DNA from: Gammaproteobacteria bacterium
Lineage (GTDB): Bacteria > Pseudomonadota > Gammaproteobacteria > Methylococcales > Methylomonadaceae
Direction of reading: 5' to 3'
NCBI GenBank assembly: GCA_024277935.1
Contig: JAJRUF010000104.1
Location: 1-42,638, forward strand
DNA: 42,638 bases
Positions 33,334-42,638 of the stretch are shown piece by piece (position 1 is the first letter of the stretch; every line of letters begins with the position of its first letter). Made by a program: the position numbers and the translations under genes. The notes under the pieces are model-generated. The model searched no databases. It worked only from the letters and a program-made list of their open reading frames with translations, and was not told the origin of the DNA.

Positions 33334-33418
33334 GTTTTAAGCCATAGGGTAATAGCTGGCTTGTTACCACGGAGTACACAGAGTCTTTCGGTCGTTAAGC
33401 CTCACTATCCTCAGAGAA

Positions 33419-33454
33419 CTCTCTGGTTGATGGCCGAGAGCCGCCTAATTCGCT
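33419..33454 (+). repeat. Dispersed 36-bp element, copy C
   Basis: CTCTCTGGTTGATGGCCGAG followed by AGCCGCCTAATTCGCT, between the convergent gltA and mrcA 3' ends. Confidence 0.75.
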
Positions 33455-33496
33455 ACTTAGTATGATGTGCTGTAAATTAGAGCCAACAAGTTGTCG

Positions 33497-35839
33497 TTAA
33501 AATAAACTTTCTGTCCCCATATCCTCAAGCCCTTCAGAGCTTTCTTCCTTAATAGGTGCATATGTCTTCGGTACATACCTTGTTCTAAAATACTCCCAAA
33601 TGCCTTTACTTTGACTGTGAGCAAGTAAACCTGTATCAGGGTCAATATAGGCTCTTGTAATGCCACTAGGTGGAATGAGTGCTTGGTCGGGTTTATTTTT
33701 CAGTGCGGTTCTCATAAAATCAATCCAGATGGGTAGAGCGGCTTTCCCCCCGGTTTCATAATGGCCGAGTGAGGCGGAGGAATCAAAACCTAGCCATGCT
33801 GTCGCTGCAATACCAGAGCTAAAACCATTAAACCAGGCATCTTTTTGGTCATTAGTTGTTCCTGTTTTGCCTGCTAAGTCTTGTCGGCCAAGGACTTTTG
33901 CCTTTGTGGCAGTGCCGCGCTGTACAACATCACGAAGTAGAGAGTTCATTAAAAAATTAATTTGTGGAGATATTATTCTAGGCGCATAACGATCTGATGG
34001 TATGTGAGATTGATCGCATAAAGGACAGGCAATAGCAGGTGATGCTTGAAAAATAGTTTTGCCATCACGGTCTTCAATGCGGCTGATAAAGTAGGGTTTG
34101 ATTAAAAAACCACCATTAGCAAAGACAGAAAATACTGTAGCCATTTGCAGAGGGTTTGAATAGCCACTGCCAAGAGCCAAGGAAAGACTGTTAGGTAATT
34201 GGTCTTTTGAAAATCCAAAGCGATGGGCAGTATTAAGTACTTTTGGGATTCCCAAATCTCTAAGAAGTCTGATTGAGATAAGGTTTCTTGATTTACGTAG
34301 CCCAGTTCTTAAAGGGGTCATACCAAAGAATTTTTTACTGTAATTTTCAGGTCGCCACTCACTTTCCTGGGAAGAACCAGAAATAACAACGGGTGCGTCA
34401 TTAATAACGCTGGCAGCGGTATACCCATTTTCAAGTGCTGTCGTGTAAATAATAGGTTTGAACCCTGAACCAGGTTGACGTTTGGACTGAGTGGCGCGGT
34501 TAAATTTATTTTGGAAAAAATCAAAGCCACCAGAGAGTGCTAAAATAGCACCATCATGTGAATTTAACGCAACAAAAGCTGCTTCAGCATTGGGTATTTG
34601 GCTTAATGCCCAGCTATTATCTTTAAGCTGCCTAACCTGAATAAGATCATTAATTTTTAATAAGCTATTAATTGATTTTAGTTTCGGTCCAATATAATTT
34701 TGGGTTTTAAATTGCCGGGCCCATTTGATATTTTTAAAGGGAATTTCAATAATAGTGCCGTTTTTAAGTTTTGCTCGGGCAATATTGTCAGTGATGGATA
34801 TAACCTGAGCAGATTGGATATCTGCTATGCTTGTAAACTCAGAGCTTTTAAATACAGCTTTATTTTTAAGGGGTAAAGATCTATAGCCATGCCTTTGGTC
34901 AAAATGGTAAAGCGCATTTCTAACGGCCTTACTGGCGGTTAATTGGAGTGAGCTGTCAATAGTCGTAAAAACCTTTAGTCCAAGGGTAAAAGCCTTATCT
35001 CCATATTGCTCCACCATTTTTTTACGAACCATTTCGGCAATATAGGGCGCGGGTGATTTGAGTTGGTTGGCATGAAAGCTTGCTGAAATAGGTTGCTTAA
35101 TAGCATCATTATACTCTTCCAAGCCTATGAAATTTAGTTCATGCATGCGACGTAATACATAATCTCTACGTTGCTGGGCACGCTCTGGATTAGAGATAGG
35201 GTTGAATATAGAAGGGGCTTTTGGAAGGCCTGCTATCATTGCAAATTGAGATAAATTCAGCTCAGCTAGCTTTTTTCCGTAATAAGTAGACGCAGCCGCA
35301 GCAATACCATACGAGCGGTGGCCTAAATAAATCTTATTCAAATAAAGCTCAAGTATTTTATCTTTAGAATAGGCTTGTTCTATTTGCAGTGCTAAAATAA
35401 TTTCTTTGATTTTTCTGGTATAAGTTTTTTCTCTACTAAGTAGAAAGTTTCGGGCAACTTGCATAGTGATTGTACTGCCCCCTTGTTTTTTTTTGCCAGT
35501 TAATATCAATTGTGTAGCTGCGCGAATCAGCCCCTTAATATCAACTCCTGGATGAGAATAAAAATTACCATCCTCAGCAGAAATAAAAGCATTTATAAGT
35601 TGGCGGGGCGTTTTAGATATTTCTATAGGTGTTCTTTTTTTTTCACCAAACTGAGCTAATAAAAGACCATCATTGCTATAGATAGATAAAGGGATTTGGT
35701 ATTCAATATTATTAAGGGCTGTTATATCGGGTAACTCAACTTGTAACCTCTCATAAACAATATAACCTGCTACAGTTACACAAAGGAAAAGAAAGAAGCT
35801 TAATAACAACAATCCTTTTAAAATTTTTTTTAGCACCAT
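33497..35839 (-). CDS. mrcA: Penicillin-binding protein 1A (bifunctional)
   Basis: A 780-residue class A penicillin-binding protein that polymerises and cross-links peptidoglycan. An N-terminal anchor (about 5-28, ILKGLLLLSFFLFLCVTVAG) precedes the glycosyltransferase domain, with SAEDGNFYSHPGVD (catalytic Glu), KQGGSTITMQVARN and KIYLGHRSYGIAAAASTYYG. The transpeptidase domain shows the SxxK motif in QPGSGFKPIIYT, the SxN in RKSRNLISIRLL and KTG in LAGKTGTTNDQKDAWF. A CPLC pair lies in the loop between. Length is close to that of E. coli PBP1a. It is divergent from the pilMNOPQ operon, as in many gammaproteobacteria. Confidence 0.96.
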   Translation of the reverse strand: MVLKKILKGLLLLSFFLFLCVTVAGYIVYERLQVELPDITALNNIEYQIPLSIYSNDGLLLAQFGEKKRTPIEISKTPRQLINAFISAEDGNFYSHPGVDIKGLIRAATQLILTGKKKQGGSTITMQVARNFLLSREKTYTRKIKEIILALQIEQAYSKDKILELYLNKIYLGHRSYGIAAAASTYYGKKLAELNLSQFAMIAGLPKAPSIFNPISNPERAQQRRDYVLRRMHELNFIGLEEYNDAIKQPISASFHANQLKSPAPYIAEMVRKKMVEQYGDKAFTLGLKVFTTIDSSLQLTASKAVRNALYHFDQRHGYRSLPLKNKAVFKSSEFTSIADIQSAQVISITDNIARAKLKNGTIIEIPFKNIKWARQFKTQNYIGPKLKSINSLLKINDLIQVRQLKDNSWALSQIPNAEAAFVALNSHDGAILALSGGFDFFQNKFNRATQSKRQPGSGFKPIIYTTALENGYTAASVINDAPVVISGSSQESEWRPENYSKKFFGMTPLRTGLRKSRNLISIRLLRDLGIPKVLNTAHRFGFSKDQLPNSLSLALGSGYSNPLQMATVFSVFANGGFLIKPYFISRIEDRDGKTIFQASPAIACPLCDQSHIPSDRYAPRIISPQINFLMNSLLRDVVQRGTATKAKVLGRQDLAGKTGTTNDQKDAWFNGFSSGIAATAWLGFDSSASLGHYETGGKAALPIWIDFMRTALKNKPDQALIPPSGITRAYIDPDTGLLAHSQSKGIWEYFRTRYVPKTYAPIKEESSEGLEDMGTESLF

Positions 35840-36187
35840 TCTGCTCGAAACCTCAATAATCCTGAATTTAATAATTATAAATAATATCTAAGGAATGAGT
35901 ACGAAATAAAATTAAGAAAATTTTTTTTCGGTAGTGAACTAAAATACTGCCTACAAAGCCGTAATTTGTTTTTAATCAACCAGAGGATTATGTATAACCA
36001 TCAATATTATATAGGGAAAAAAGTCAGGAAAGCTTATTAGTAAGTAAAAAAAAAGCATTTAGGTGAAAAAATAAAAAAAGCTACTATACTTTGTTCATCA
36101 ATTAGTTTTAATTTCTTTGCTTGTGCGTAATTTATGAGCTAGATAATTAAAGAGTTAAAGTTTTACCTGATTAAAAAGGGTTAGTGC
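35840..36187. other. Divergent promoter region between mrcA and pilM
   Basis: AT-rich, about 350 bases, no gene. A TATACT box at 36085-36090 is a weak -10 candidate for pilM; AAAGGG at about 36175 fits its ribosome-binding site. No clear sigma-54 element was seen. Confidence 0.4.
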
Positions 36188-37249
36188 ATGAGTTGGTTTA
36201 ATAGAAGGCAATCTACTGTTCTAGGTATTGATATAAGTACTGCAGCAATTAAATTGCTGGAGTTGAGTAAAACAGGAAGCCGATATAAAGTAGAAAATTA
36301 CGCAGTTTCACCTTTACCTCAAGATGCAGTTGTTGATAAAAACATTGCCAATATAGACGTTATTGCAAATTCTATTAAAGCAGCAATCAAACAGTCCGGA
36401 ACAAAAACTAAAGATGTTTGTGTCGCTGTGGCAGGCTCGTCAGTGATGACTAAAACAATATCAATGCCAGTATCATTAACTGAAGATGAAATGGAAGAGC
36501 AGATATTGGTTGAAGCAGATCAATATGTACCTTATTCCCTAGATGAGGTTAACTTGGATTTTGAAGTGCAAGGCCCATCGGATAATAACCCTGAGATGGT
36601 TGACGTTTTATTAGCTGCATCTCGACAAGAGAATGTATCTGATAGGGTTGAGGTGTTAGAAAAAGCGGGGCTAAAAGCTAAAATAGTTGATGTAGAAGCT
36701 TTCGCAATGGAAAACGCTTTTGTTTTATTAGCAGATCAATTACCTGAAGGAATAGATACCCAAACAATTGCTATTGCTGATATTGGGGCAACTATGACAA
36801 CCTTAAATGTATTACATGATTTTCGCTCTGTATATACTAGAGAACAGGGTTTTGGTGGGAAGCAACTAACTGAAGAAATCCAGCGTAGATACGGCTTATC
36901 CTATGAAGAAGCTGGGTTGGCAAAAAAACATGGTGGCTTACCTGATAATTATGTTGCTGATGTACTTGACCCTTTTAAAAAAGCAATGGTTCAGCAAATT
37001 GCCCGGTCATTGCAGTTTTTTATTTCATCAAGTGCCAATAGAAACATTGATAGTATCGTGCTTGCGGGTGGTTGTGCATCAATCTCAGGCATGGAGAAGG
37101 TTGTTGAACAAAGCCTGGGGATTCCTGCTTATGTCGCCAATCCATTTATTAATATGGCCTTATCCAGCAAAGTAAAACCGCAAAGTTTAAGTAATGATGC
37201 ACCGGCTATGATGATTGCTTGTGGTTTAGCATTGAGGAGTTTTGATTAA
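36188..37249 (+). CDS. pilM: Type IV pilus assembly protein PilM
   Basis: A 353-residue cytoplasmic actin/FtsA-like protein that binds the N-terminus of PilN and connects the inner-membrane platform of type IV pili. MSWFNRRQSTVLGIDISTAA is the usual beginning, with an actin-type phosphate loop IDISTAAIKLLEL and a second, IADIGATMTTLNVLHD. IVLAGGCASISGM is the adenosine-binding end. First gene of pilMNOPQ; its TAA stop overlaps the pilN start by one base. Confidence 0.96.
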   Translation: MSWFNRRQSTVLGIDISTAAIKLLELSKTGSRYKVENYAVSPLPQDAVVDKNIANIDVIANSIKAAIKQSGTKTKDVCVAVAGSSVMTKTISMPVSLTEDEMEEQILVEADQYVPYSLDEVNLDFEVQGPSDNNPEMVDVLLAASRQENVSDRVEVLEKAGLKAKIVDVEAFAMENAFVLLADQLPEGIDTQTIAIADIGATMTTLNVLHDFRSVYTREQGFGGKQLTEEIQRRYGLSYEEAGLAKKHGGLPDNYVADVLDPFKKAMVQQIARSLQFFISSSANRNIDSIVLAGGCASISGMEKVVEQSLGIPAYVANPFINMALSSKVKPQSLSNDAPAMMIACGLALRSFD

Positions 37250-37818
37250 TGGCAACAATTAACCTACTACCTTGGCGTGAAGAGCTAAGAAAACAGCAAC
37301 AAAAAGATTTTGTTATGTCATTAGTGGCATCTGCAGTCGTTACTGGTTTTGTGTTTCTGTTAGTCTATATGCAAATTGAAAGCATGAAAGAGTATCAGCA
37401 ACGAAGAAATAATCTGATACAAACTCAAATTACAGTGGTTAATAGAAAAATCAGGGAAATTAAAGATATTGAATCTAAAAAAAGTCAGTTGTTAACTAAG
37501 ATTGAGGTTATTCAAAAGCTTCAAGAAAGTAGACCGGCCGTTGTTCATTTATTTGCTGAATTAGCAAAAACCACGCCTGAAGGTGTTTTCCTAAGAAAAT
37601 TTAAACAAAAAGGAGAAAGCCTAGTACTAACAGGGAAGGCGCAATCAAATGCTAGGGTTTCGGCTTATATGCGTGCTATAGAGGCATCAGAATGGCTTGA
37701 AAAACCCATATTGCAAGTTATTAAAGGTAAGGGGGCATCAAAATCAGGGTTAAATGACTTTACTCTACTGGCGAAGCAAGGGAAAAAAGACTCGAAAGAT
37801 AAAGGAGGTAAAAAATAA
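37249..37818 (+). CDS. pilN: Type IV pilus assembly protein PilN
   Basis: A 189-residue bitopic inner-membrane protein. The cytoplasmic N-terminus INLLPWREELRKQQQKDFVM contains the INLLPWRE motif that docks in PilM; one helix (residues 24-42, LVASAVVTGFVFLLVYMQI) is followed by a coiled coil and a ferredoxin-like domain in the periplasm that pairs with PilO. A Lys/Ser-rich tail ends it. The stop TAA shares its last base with the ATG of pilO. Confidence 0.95.
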   Translation: MATINLLPWREELRKQQQKDFVMSLVASAVVTGFVFLLVYMQIESMKEYQQRRNNLIQTQITVVNRKIREIKDIESKKSQLLTKIEVIQKLQESRPAVVHLFAELAKTTPEGVFLRKFKQKGESLVLTGKAQSNARVSAYMRAIEASEWLEKPILQVIKGKGASKSGLNDFTLLAKQGKKDSKDKGGKK

Positions 37819-38417
37819 TGAATTTATCTGAAGTTAATTGGGATACAAGTGCGGCAGGTACTTGGCCACTCCCTATAAAAATTGCAGCTAATATTTTAGT
37901 TGTTCTTATCGTGGCAGGTGTCGGTTTTTATTATATAACACTTGACCAGTTAGCAAGTTTGGATCAGTACAAAGCAGAAGAGCAGAATTTAAAGCGAAGT
38001 TTTGAAGCCAAGCAAAGAAAGGCGGTTAATTTGCCTGACTATAGGGAACAGTATAAGCAAATTGGGGAGTCTCTTGGGGAAATGATTAAACAAATGCCAA
38101 CCAAGGCTGAAGTTGCAAATTTATTAATTGATATCTCACAAACTGGATTGGCCAGTGGTTTAGAGTTTCGGTTGTTTAAACCCGCATCTCCGATCAGGAA
38201 AGATTTTTATTCAGAATTACCTATCAAAATTAATGTGATTGGTAAGTATGAAGAAATAGGACTTTTTGTCAGTGGCTTGGCTTCATTGCCTCGAATCGTA
38301 ACCGTTCATGATGTTGCTATTACTCCAAAAGGCTCTTTACTGGTCATGGATGCCACCATAAAAACGTATAACGAAGAGACTGGCACTATTAAGAAGAAAA
38401 AAGTGCGACGGAGATAA
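37818..38417 (+). CDS. pilO: Type IV pilus assembly protein PilO
   Basis: A 199-residue inner-membrane protein: a short cytoplasmic N-terminus, one helix (about 21-42, IKIAANILVVLIVAGVGFYY), a coiled coil and a ferredoxin-like periplasmic domain. It forms a heterodimer with PilN that controls alignment of the pilus platform, and contacts PilP. KQMPTKAEVANLLIDISQTG is the conserved segment at the start of the periplasmic fold. pilP follows two bases later. Confidence 0.94.
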   Translation: MNLSEVNWDTSAAGTWPLPIKIAANILVVLIVAGVGFYYITLDQLASLDQYKAEEQNLKRSFEAKQRKAVNLPDYREQYKQIGESLGEMIKQMPTKAEVANLLIDISQTGLASGLEFRLFKPASPIRKDFYSELPIKINVIGKYEEIGLFVSGLASLPRIVTVHDVAITPKGSLLVMDATIKTYNEETGTIKKKKVRRR

Positions 38418-38419
38418 GT

Positions 38420-38974
38420 ATGATTTTAATTAAGTATAATTTTATTGAAATTATCAAGCCACTGGTATTAACAATGATCTGTAGTTTTGGTTTACAAGGC
38501 TGTGTCAATGAAGATGTGAGTGATTTAGAGCAATATATTCAGGATGTAAAAGCTAAACCAAAAGGCACCATTCCATTACTACCTGAAATAAAAGTAGTTG
38601 AACCTTATCTGTTTAATCCTGATGGCTTACGCAACCCTTTTGAAGCAGTCAAAAGAGTTGCAGAAGAGGCCCAGGCAGGTACTTCTTCTGCTTTTGGAAT
38701 ACGACCAAACACTGCACGTAGAAAGGAAGAGCTAGAAGACTATTCACTTGATACATTGCGGATGGTTGGCACTGTAATGATGGAAAATGGTAAATGGGCC
38801 TTGATTAAGGCCAATGATGGAACTATTCACCGAGTCCAAAAAGGCAATTATATGGGGCGAAATTATGGTGAAATTATCCAGATTTTAGATAATAGAATAG
38901 AGTTGATGGAAATTGTTCCTGATAAACCAGGATCGTGGCGTGAACAACAGGCTTCATTAGTACTTGCTGAGTAA
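38420..38974 (+). CDS. pilP: Type IV pilus lipoprotein PilP
   Basis: A 184-residue lipoprotein: a signal ends in the lipobox GLQGC (Cys at about residue 28), followed by a disordered linker (VSDLEQYIQDVKAKPKG) and a compact beta domain (LRMVGTVMMENGKWALIKAN, then VQKGNYMGRNYGEI). PilP links the PilNO complex to PilQ in the outer membrane. It begins two bases behind the pilO stop. Confidence 0.94.
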   Translation: MILIKYNFIEIIKPLVLTMICSFGLQGCVNEDVSDLEQYIQDVKAKPKGTIPLLPEIKVVEPYLFNPDGLRNPFEAVKRVAEEAQAGTSSAFGIRPNTARRKEELEDYSLDTLRMVGTVMMENGKWALIKANDGTIHRVQKGNYMGRNYGEIIQILDNRIELMEIVPDKPGSWREQQASLVLAE

Positions 38975-38988
38975 TTAAGGGTTATAGA

Positions 38989-41196
38989 ATGAGTATACAA
39001 AATAATAAATTTAGTCGATTGCATAGCAAGCCACAAAGTGCTTGGTTAATATTAGGAGCCTGGCTTTTAATGCTACCTGTATCTCTGGTTTGGGCAAGTG
39101 GGACGGCTATTACCGGAATTAATTTTTCTTCTTTAACAGGAGATAAAGTACAGATTCACCTAACAATGGATGGGCCTGTTACTGCTCCCAAAGTTTTCCA
39201 AACAGACAACCCTGCCCGAATTGCTTTGGATTTTTCAGGTGTGAACAGTGCTTTAGCAAAAAAAAGATTCACTGTTAATCAAGGTGCTGTCAATACTGTT
39301 TATGTGGTTCAGGCAGGTGGGCGAACAAGAGTGATTGTTAATTTGTCTGAGACAGTCCCTTACGAAACTAAAGTTGTAGACAATAATGTATATATTGTAT
39401 TGAAACCAGTAAGCTTGGTTGGCACTATTAAAACACCAGAACAGAAAGATAAAGTTGATATAAGCATCGCAAAATTTCTGCCAGAACAAACGATTAAAAA
39501 TATAGATTTTCGACGCGGCCCCAAAGGTGAAGGGCGGTTAATGCTAGAGCTTTCAGCACCTAATACGGTTGTTGATGTAAAGCAAGAGGGAGGAAAAGTT
39601 GTTTTAAACTTTCTTAATACTAGGCTTTTAAATAATCTGGAAAGAAGTTTTGATGTGACTGACTTTGCAACGCCTGTACGTAAAGTTGATGCAAGGTCAA
39701 AAGGGGCAGGAGTAAAAATAGTTATAACAACAGTTGATGGTAACTATGATTATTCTTCTTACCAGTCTGATGGCCTGTTAATTGTTGACTTTATACCTTT
39801 ATCAGCAATGGAAAAAGAGGCTTTATTAAAGAAAAAGTTTCCTTATATTGGTAAAAAATTAACCCTCAACTTTCAAGATATTGAAGTCCGTTCAGTGTTA
39901 CAAATTCTTGCCGACTTTACTGATTTAAACATTATTGCAGCGGATACTGTGGGTGGAAATGTAACCTTACGCTTAAATGATGTGCCTTGGGATCAGGCTC
40001 TGGATTTAATTTTAAAATCTAAAGGCTTAGCAAAAAGGCAAACAGGGAATGTGGTTTTAGTGGCTCCTACAGCAGAGATTATTAAAATTGAAGAGGATGA
40101 ACTGGCTGCAAAAAAAGTACAAAAATTACTTGAGCCTTTAAGAACAGAGTATATACAAATCAATTATGCTAAAGCAGAGGATATTCAAGCCATATTAGTG
40201 GGTTCTAATGTCGTTCAATCTGCAACTGAGAGCTCTTCATCATCAGGTAAAAGTAATAGTTTTGGTGGATCAAATTCATCATCCAATAACTCATCTTCAC
40301 GCATTAAAACAGAAACAAAAGGTGTGTTATCTGAGCGAGGATCATCCACGGTTGATGCAAGAACAAATACTATTATTGTCAAAGATACTTCTAGGCAACT
40401 TAAAGAAGTAAGGGAGATGATCAAAATTCTTGATATTCCTATAAGACAAGTTATGATTGAAGCGCGAGTTGTGATTGCTGATAATAACTTTGCCCAGGAA
40501 ATTGGGGTTAAGTTTGGGGTGGCTAAACCTGTATCAACGAGTTCTTCAGGTCAAACTTTTGGGGCGAATTTGGGGGGGGGAAATGCTGCAGGAGCCATTG
40601 GTTCCAGTGCTTTGCTTGATTTAGGAGCAAATGCAATTAATAAGCACCCTGTTGGAGCTTTGGGAATGACTTTAGCACGAGGAGCCAACTATGTTCTAAA
40701 CTTGGAACTCTCTGCTTTGGAAAATGAGAAGAGAGGGGAAGTTTTGGCGAACCCTCGTATTTTAACTACAGATAGAACACTTGCAGTGATAAAGCAAGGG
40801 ATAAAAAAACAGATTACAGTGCCAGGTTCAGCGAATAACCCTCCAACCCAGAAATTTATTGATGTAGTGCTAGAGCTAAATGTTACCCCTCAAATAACAC
40901 CAAATGGAGCCGTTATTATGGATTTACGTATTAAAAAGGATAACGAAATTGCTGGCTCCCAAGATTTTGCTAAAAGAGAGGTGAAAACAACAGTTCAAGT
41001 TGAAGACGGGGAAACTATTGTGTTAGGAGGAGTATATGAAGGGACTTCGGCAAATAATGAATATAAAGTGCCTTTTTTAAGCGACTTGCCAGGGATAGGC
41101 TTTTTATTCAGGAAAAAAAGTGAAAGTGATACAAAACAAGAATTATTAATCTTTGTAACCCCTAAAATTGTAAAAGATAGCTTGTCTGTAAGATAA
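38989..41196 (+). CDS. pilQ: Type IV pilus secretin PilQ
   Basis: A 735-residue outer-membrane secretin through which the pilus passes. An N-terminal signal (about 20-37) is followed by two AMIN domains (about residues 42-130 and 160-265) that bind peptidoglycan, an STN/N0 domain (KLTLNFQDIEVRSVLQILAD near 289), an N1/secretin_N domain interrupted by a Ser/Asn-rich low-complexity linker (about 408-430), and the C-terminal secretin gate (RQVMIEARVVIADNNFAQEI, then ALENEKRGEVLANPRILT). VPFLSDLPGIGFLFRKK is the conserved end. Length is typical. It closes the pil operon and is followed by a terminator. Confidence 0.96.
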   Translation: MSIQNNKFSRLHSKPQSAWLILGAWLLMLPVSLVWASGTAITGINFSSLTGDKVQIHLTMDGPVTAPKVFQTDNPARIALDFSGVNSALAKKRFTVNQGAVNTVYVVQAGGRTRVIVNLSETVPYETKVVDNNVYIVLKPVSLVGTIKTPEQKDKVDISIAKFLPEQTIKNIDFRRGPKGEGRLMLELSAPNTVVDVKQEGGKVVLNFLNTRLLNNLERSFDVTDFATPVRKVDARSKGAGVKIVITTVDGNYDYSSYQSDGLLIVDFIPLSAMEKEALLKKKFPYIGKKLTLNFQDIEVRSVLQILADFTDLNIIAADTVGGNVTLRLNDVPWDQALDLILKSKGLAKRQTGNVVLVAPTAEIIKIEEDELAAKKVQKLLEPLRTEYIQINYAKAEDIQAILVGSNVVQSATESSSSSGKSNSFGGSNSSSNNSSSRIKTETKGVLSERGSSTVDARTNTIIVKDTSRQLKEVREMIKILDIPIRQVMIEARVVIADNNFAQEIGVKFGVAKPVSTSSSGQTFGANLGGGNAAGAIGSSALLDLGANAINKHPVGALGMTLARGANYVLNLELSALENEKRGEVLANPRILTTDRTLAVIKQGIKKQITVPGSANNPPTQKFIDVVLELNVTPQITPNGAVIMDLRIKKDNEIAGSQDFAKREVKTTVQVEDGETIVLGGVYEGTSANNEYKVPFLSDLPGIGFLFRKKSESDTKQELLIFVTPKIVKDSLSVR

Positions 41197-41215
41197 CAAA
41201 CTATAAAAAAAAACC

Positions 41216-41242
41216 AAAAGGGGGCATAATGCCCCCTTTTTT
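41216..41242 (+). terminator. Rho-independent terminator after pilQ
   Basis: AAAAGGGGGCAT pairs with ATGCCCCCTTTT, followed by TT. An alternative ATG for aroK at 41229 lies inside this hairpin, which argues for the later start. Confidence 0.9.
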
Positions 41243-41270
41243 ATTAGAAAGCCTGCTCGGTAAAATAACC

Positions 41271-41789
41271 ATGCAAACAGAAAATATATACTTAATTGGC
41301 CTTATGGGGGCGGGTAAAACAACGATTGGAAGACAGTTGGCAAAAGCCTTGCAATTACCTTTTTATGATAGCGATAAAGCAATAGAAGAACAAACCGGTG
41401 TTGATATACCAACGATTTTTGAATATGAAGGTGAAAAAGGCTTTAGGGAAAGAGAGCAAAACATGATTGAGGAATTAAGCAAACTCGATGGAATTGTTTT
41501 AGCAACGGGTGGCGGAGCTATTTTAAGAGAACAAAATAGAACAAAACTAAAGGAAAATGGTTTTGTGGTTTATTTACAATGTTCAGTCGATAAAATATTA
41601 CAAAGAACTAAAAGAGATAATCAACGGCCTTTATTAAATACAGATAGCCCTAGAGAAAGAATTGAATCCTTGTTTAAGGAAAGAGAAGCGTTTTATATCA
41701 ATACGGCAGATTTTAAAATAGAAACAAGCTCAATGCAAAGTAAAACAGTTGTGCAAAATATTTTAGATGCTTATGAGTCTTCAATTTAA
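41271..41789 (+). CDS. aroK: Shikimate kinase
   Basis: Phosphorylates shikimate in aromatic amino acid synthesis; cytoplasmic. From the ATG at 41271 the 172-residue protein has [20 protein letters not shown] (Walker A), [15 protein letters not shown] (shikimate-binding DSD), the conserved [12 protein letters not shown] and [12 protein letters not shown] (GGGA loop) and [10 protein letters not shown] (lid). The earlier ATG (41229) is rejected because it lies in the pilQ terminator. aroB follows almost without gap. Confidence 0.95.
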   Translation: MQTENIYLIGLMGAGKTTIGRQLAKALQLPFYDSDKAIEEQTGVDIPTIFEYEGEKGFREREQNMIEELSKLDGIVLATGGGAILREQNRTKLKENGFVVYLQCSVDKILQRTKRDNQRPLLNTDSPRERIESLFKEREAFYINTADFKIETSSMQSKTVVQNILDAYESSI

Positions 41790-41793
41790 AAAG

Positions 41794-42638
41794 ATGAAAC
41801 AAATACAAGTAGAATTAAAACACAAAAGTTATCCAATATATATAGGGTCTGGTTTAATAAAACAAAAAGAATTATTGCTTAAACATATTAAATCGAAGCA
41901 AGTCGTTATTGTGACCAATACGACCATTGCATCCTTGTACTTGGATGATGTACTAAAGAATTTGGCTGGGTTTAAAGTAGAAGTTGTTGAACTTCCTGAT
42001 GGCGAACAATATAAAAATATTGAGCATATTACAAAAATTTTTGACTGCTTATTAGAGAAAAAATTTAGCCGTAATGCGACACTAATTGCTTTGGGGGGCG
42101 GTGTTATTGGCGATATGGGTGGTTTTGCAGCGGCTTGTTATCAACGGGGGATTCCTTTTATCCAAATTCCAACAACGGTGTTGGCACAAGTTGACTCTTC
42201 GGTTGGTGGTAAAACAGGGGTTAATCACCCTTTAGGAAAAAATATGATTGGAGCTTTTTACCAGCCTCAATGTGTTATTGCTGATATGGATGTACTTGAT
42301 ACACTTGATGATAGGCAGTTGATTGCGGGTATTGCTGAAGTTATAAAATATGGGCTTATTCGTGATTTGGCTTTTTTTGAATGGCTAGAGAACAATATGT
42401 CACTATTATTGCAAAGAGATAAACAGGCACTTGCTTATATTATCGAAAGATCATGTATAAATAAGGCAGAAATTGTTGCTGAAGATGAGTTTGAAACTGG
42501 TATTCGTGCGATTTTAAATTTAGGACATACTTTTGGACATGCAATAGAAACAGGAATAGGCTATGGAAAATATCTTCATGGTGAAGCGGTAGCCATTGGA
42601 ATGGGGTATGCTGCAGACCTTTCAAACAGGATGGGGTG
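41794..42638 (+). CDS. aroB: 3-dehydroquinate synthase, 5' part (runs off the window)
   Basis: Cyclises DAHP to dehydroquinate, the second step of the shikimate pathway. 281 of about 360 codons are present: [20 protein letters not shown], the NAD-binding [20 protein letters not shown], then [42 protein letters not shown] (metal-binding Glu), [11 protein letters not shown] (metal-binding His) and [16 protein letters not shown] at 41794 is the family-like start; an in-frame ATG at 41773 would overlap aroK by 17 bases. The gene is intact as far as visible. Confidence 0.96.
   Translation, partial: MKQIQVELKHKSYPIYIGSGLIKQKELLLKHIKSKQVVIVTNTTIASLYLDDVLKNLAGFKVEVVELPDGEQYKNIEHITKIFDCLLEKKFSRNATLIALGGGVIGDMGGFAAACYQRGIPFIQIPTTVLAQVDSSVGGKTGVNHPLGKNMIGAFYQPQCVIADMDVLDTLDDRQLIAGIAEVIKYGLIRDLAFFEWLENNMSLLLQRDKQALAYIIERSCINKAEIVAEDEFETGIRAILNLGHTFGHAIETGIGYGKYLHGEAVAIGMGYAADLSNRMG

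Overview
This AT-rich window of about 42.6 kb looks like a chromosomal segment of a gammaproteobacterium. The strongest taxonomic clue is the block mrcA <> pilMNOPQ-aroK-aroB, the arrangement known from Pseudomonas-like gammaproteobacteria, together with rsd/algQ, sirB2, lexA, tex, cobO and a DUF934-linked siroheme reductase. The two copper-oxidase loci, NhaD and the GECYA-type repeat lipoprotein would fit a methanotroph-like (Methylococcales) or marine/symbiotic lineage. That placement is inference: no methane oxidation gene is in the window.

Layout. 1-612: the right end of an ISL3-type insertion sequence has cut into vapC of a vapBC toxin-antitoxin pair. 808-5718: Tat-exported multicopper oxidase (CueO/CopA type), folA, an M23 peptidase, a broken ychJ, an RRM protein and gmk carrying an in-frame stop. 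5998-9966: a TlpA-like thioredoxin, a relic of a group II intron, rsd, a glycosyltransferase, a nucleoside phosphorylase and cspA. 10375-15576: sirB2, an unannotated 50-codon membrane peptide directly behind lexA, lexA with a GAAC-N7-GAAC operator-like repeat, a candidate small RNA with strong promoter and terminator, tex, cobO and a small membrane protein. 16146-19978: a repeat-rich peptidoglycan-binding lipoprotein, a membrane-tethered cold-shock-domain protein and frameshifted pgi. 20237-23475: a three-gene periplasmic copper operon. 23539-29155: a YqaA-type membrane protein, a pentapeptide-repeat protein, an IS1 relic, DUF934 plus sulfite/nitrite reductase, and nhaD. 29287-33279: ampG, xthA, rpmE and frameshifted gltA. 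33497-42638: mrcA, the pilMNOPQ operon, aroK and the start of aroB, which runs off the window.

The most interesting locus is the copper operon. All three products are exported and carry C-terminal membrane anchors. The first should start, after signal peptide removal, with a histidine and also carries Asp-x-His, the ligand set of CopC-type copper sites. The second is a two-domain multicopper oxidase with type 1 copper in domain 1. The third is a single-domain cupredoxin. A dyad sits in a 19-bp promoter spacer just upstream, as in MerR-family metal- or redox-controlled promoters. The second is the lexA region, with an SOS-operon-like membrane peptide and a divergent structured RNA.

Four conserved housekeeping genes are interrupted: ychJ, pgi and gltA each by one missing base, and gmk by one TGA. 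Three of the four being one-base deletions, two of them clearly in homopolymer runs, in genes that should be needed suggests sequence error, but real decay cannot be excluded from sequence alone. Short dispersed repeats are common, including a 36-bp element found at three convergent gene ends. No tRNA, rRNA or CRISPR array was seen.
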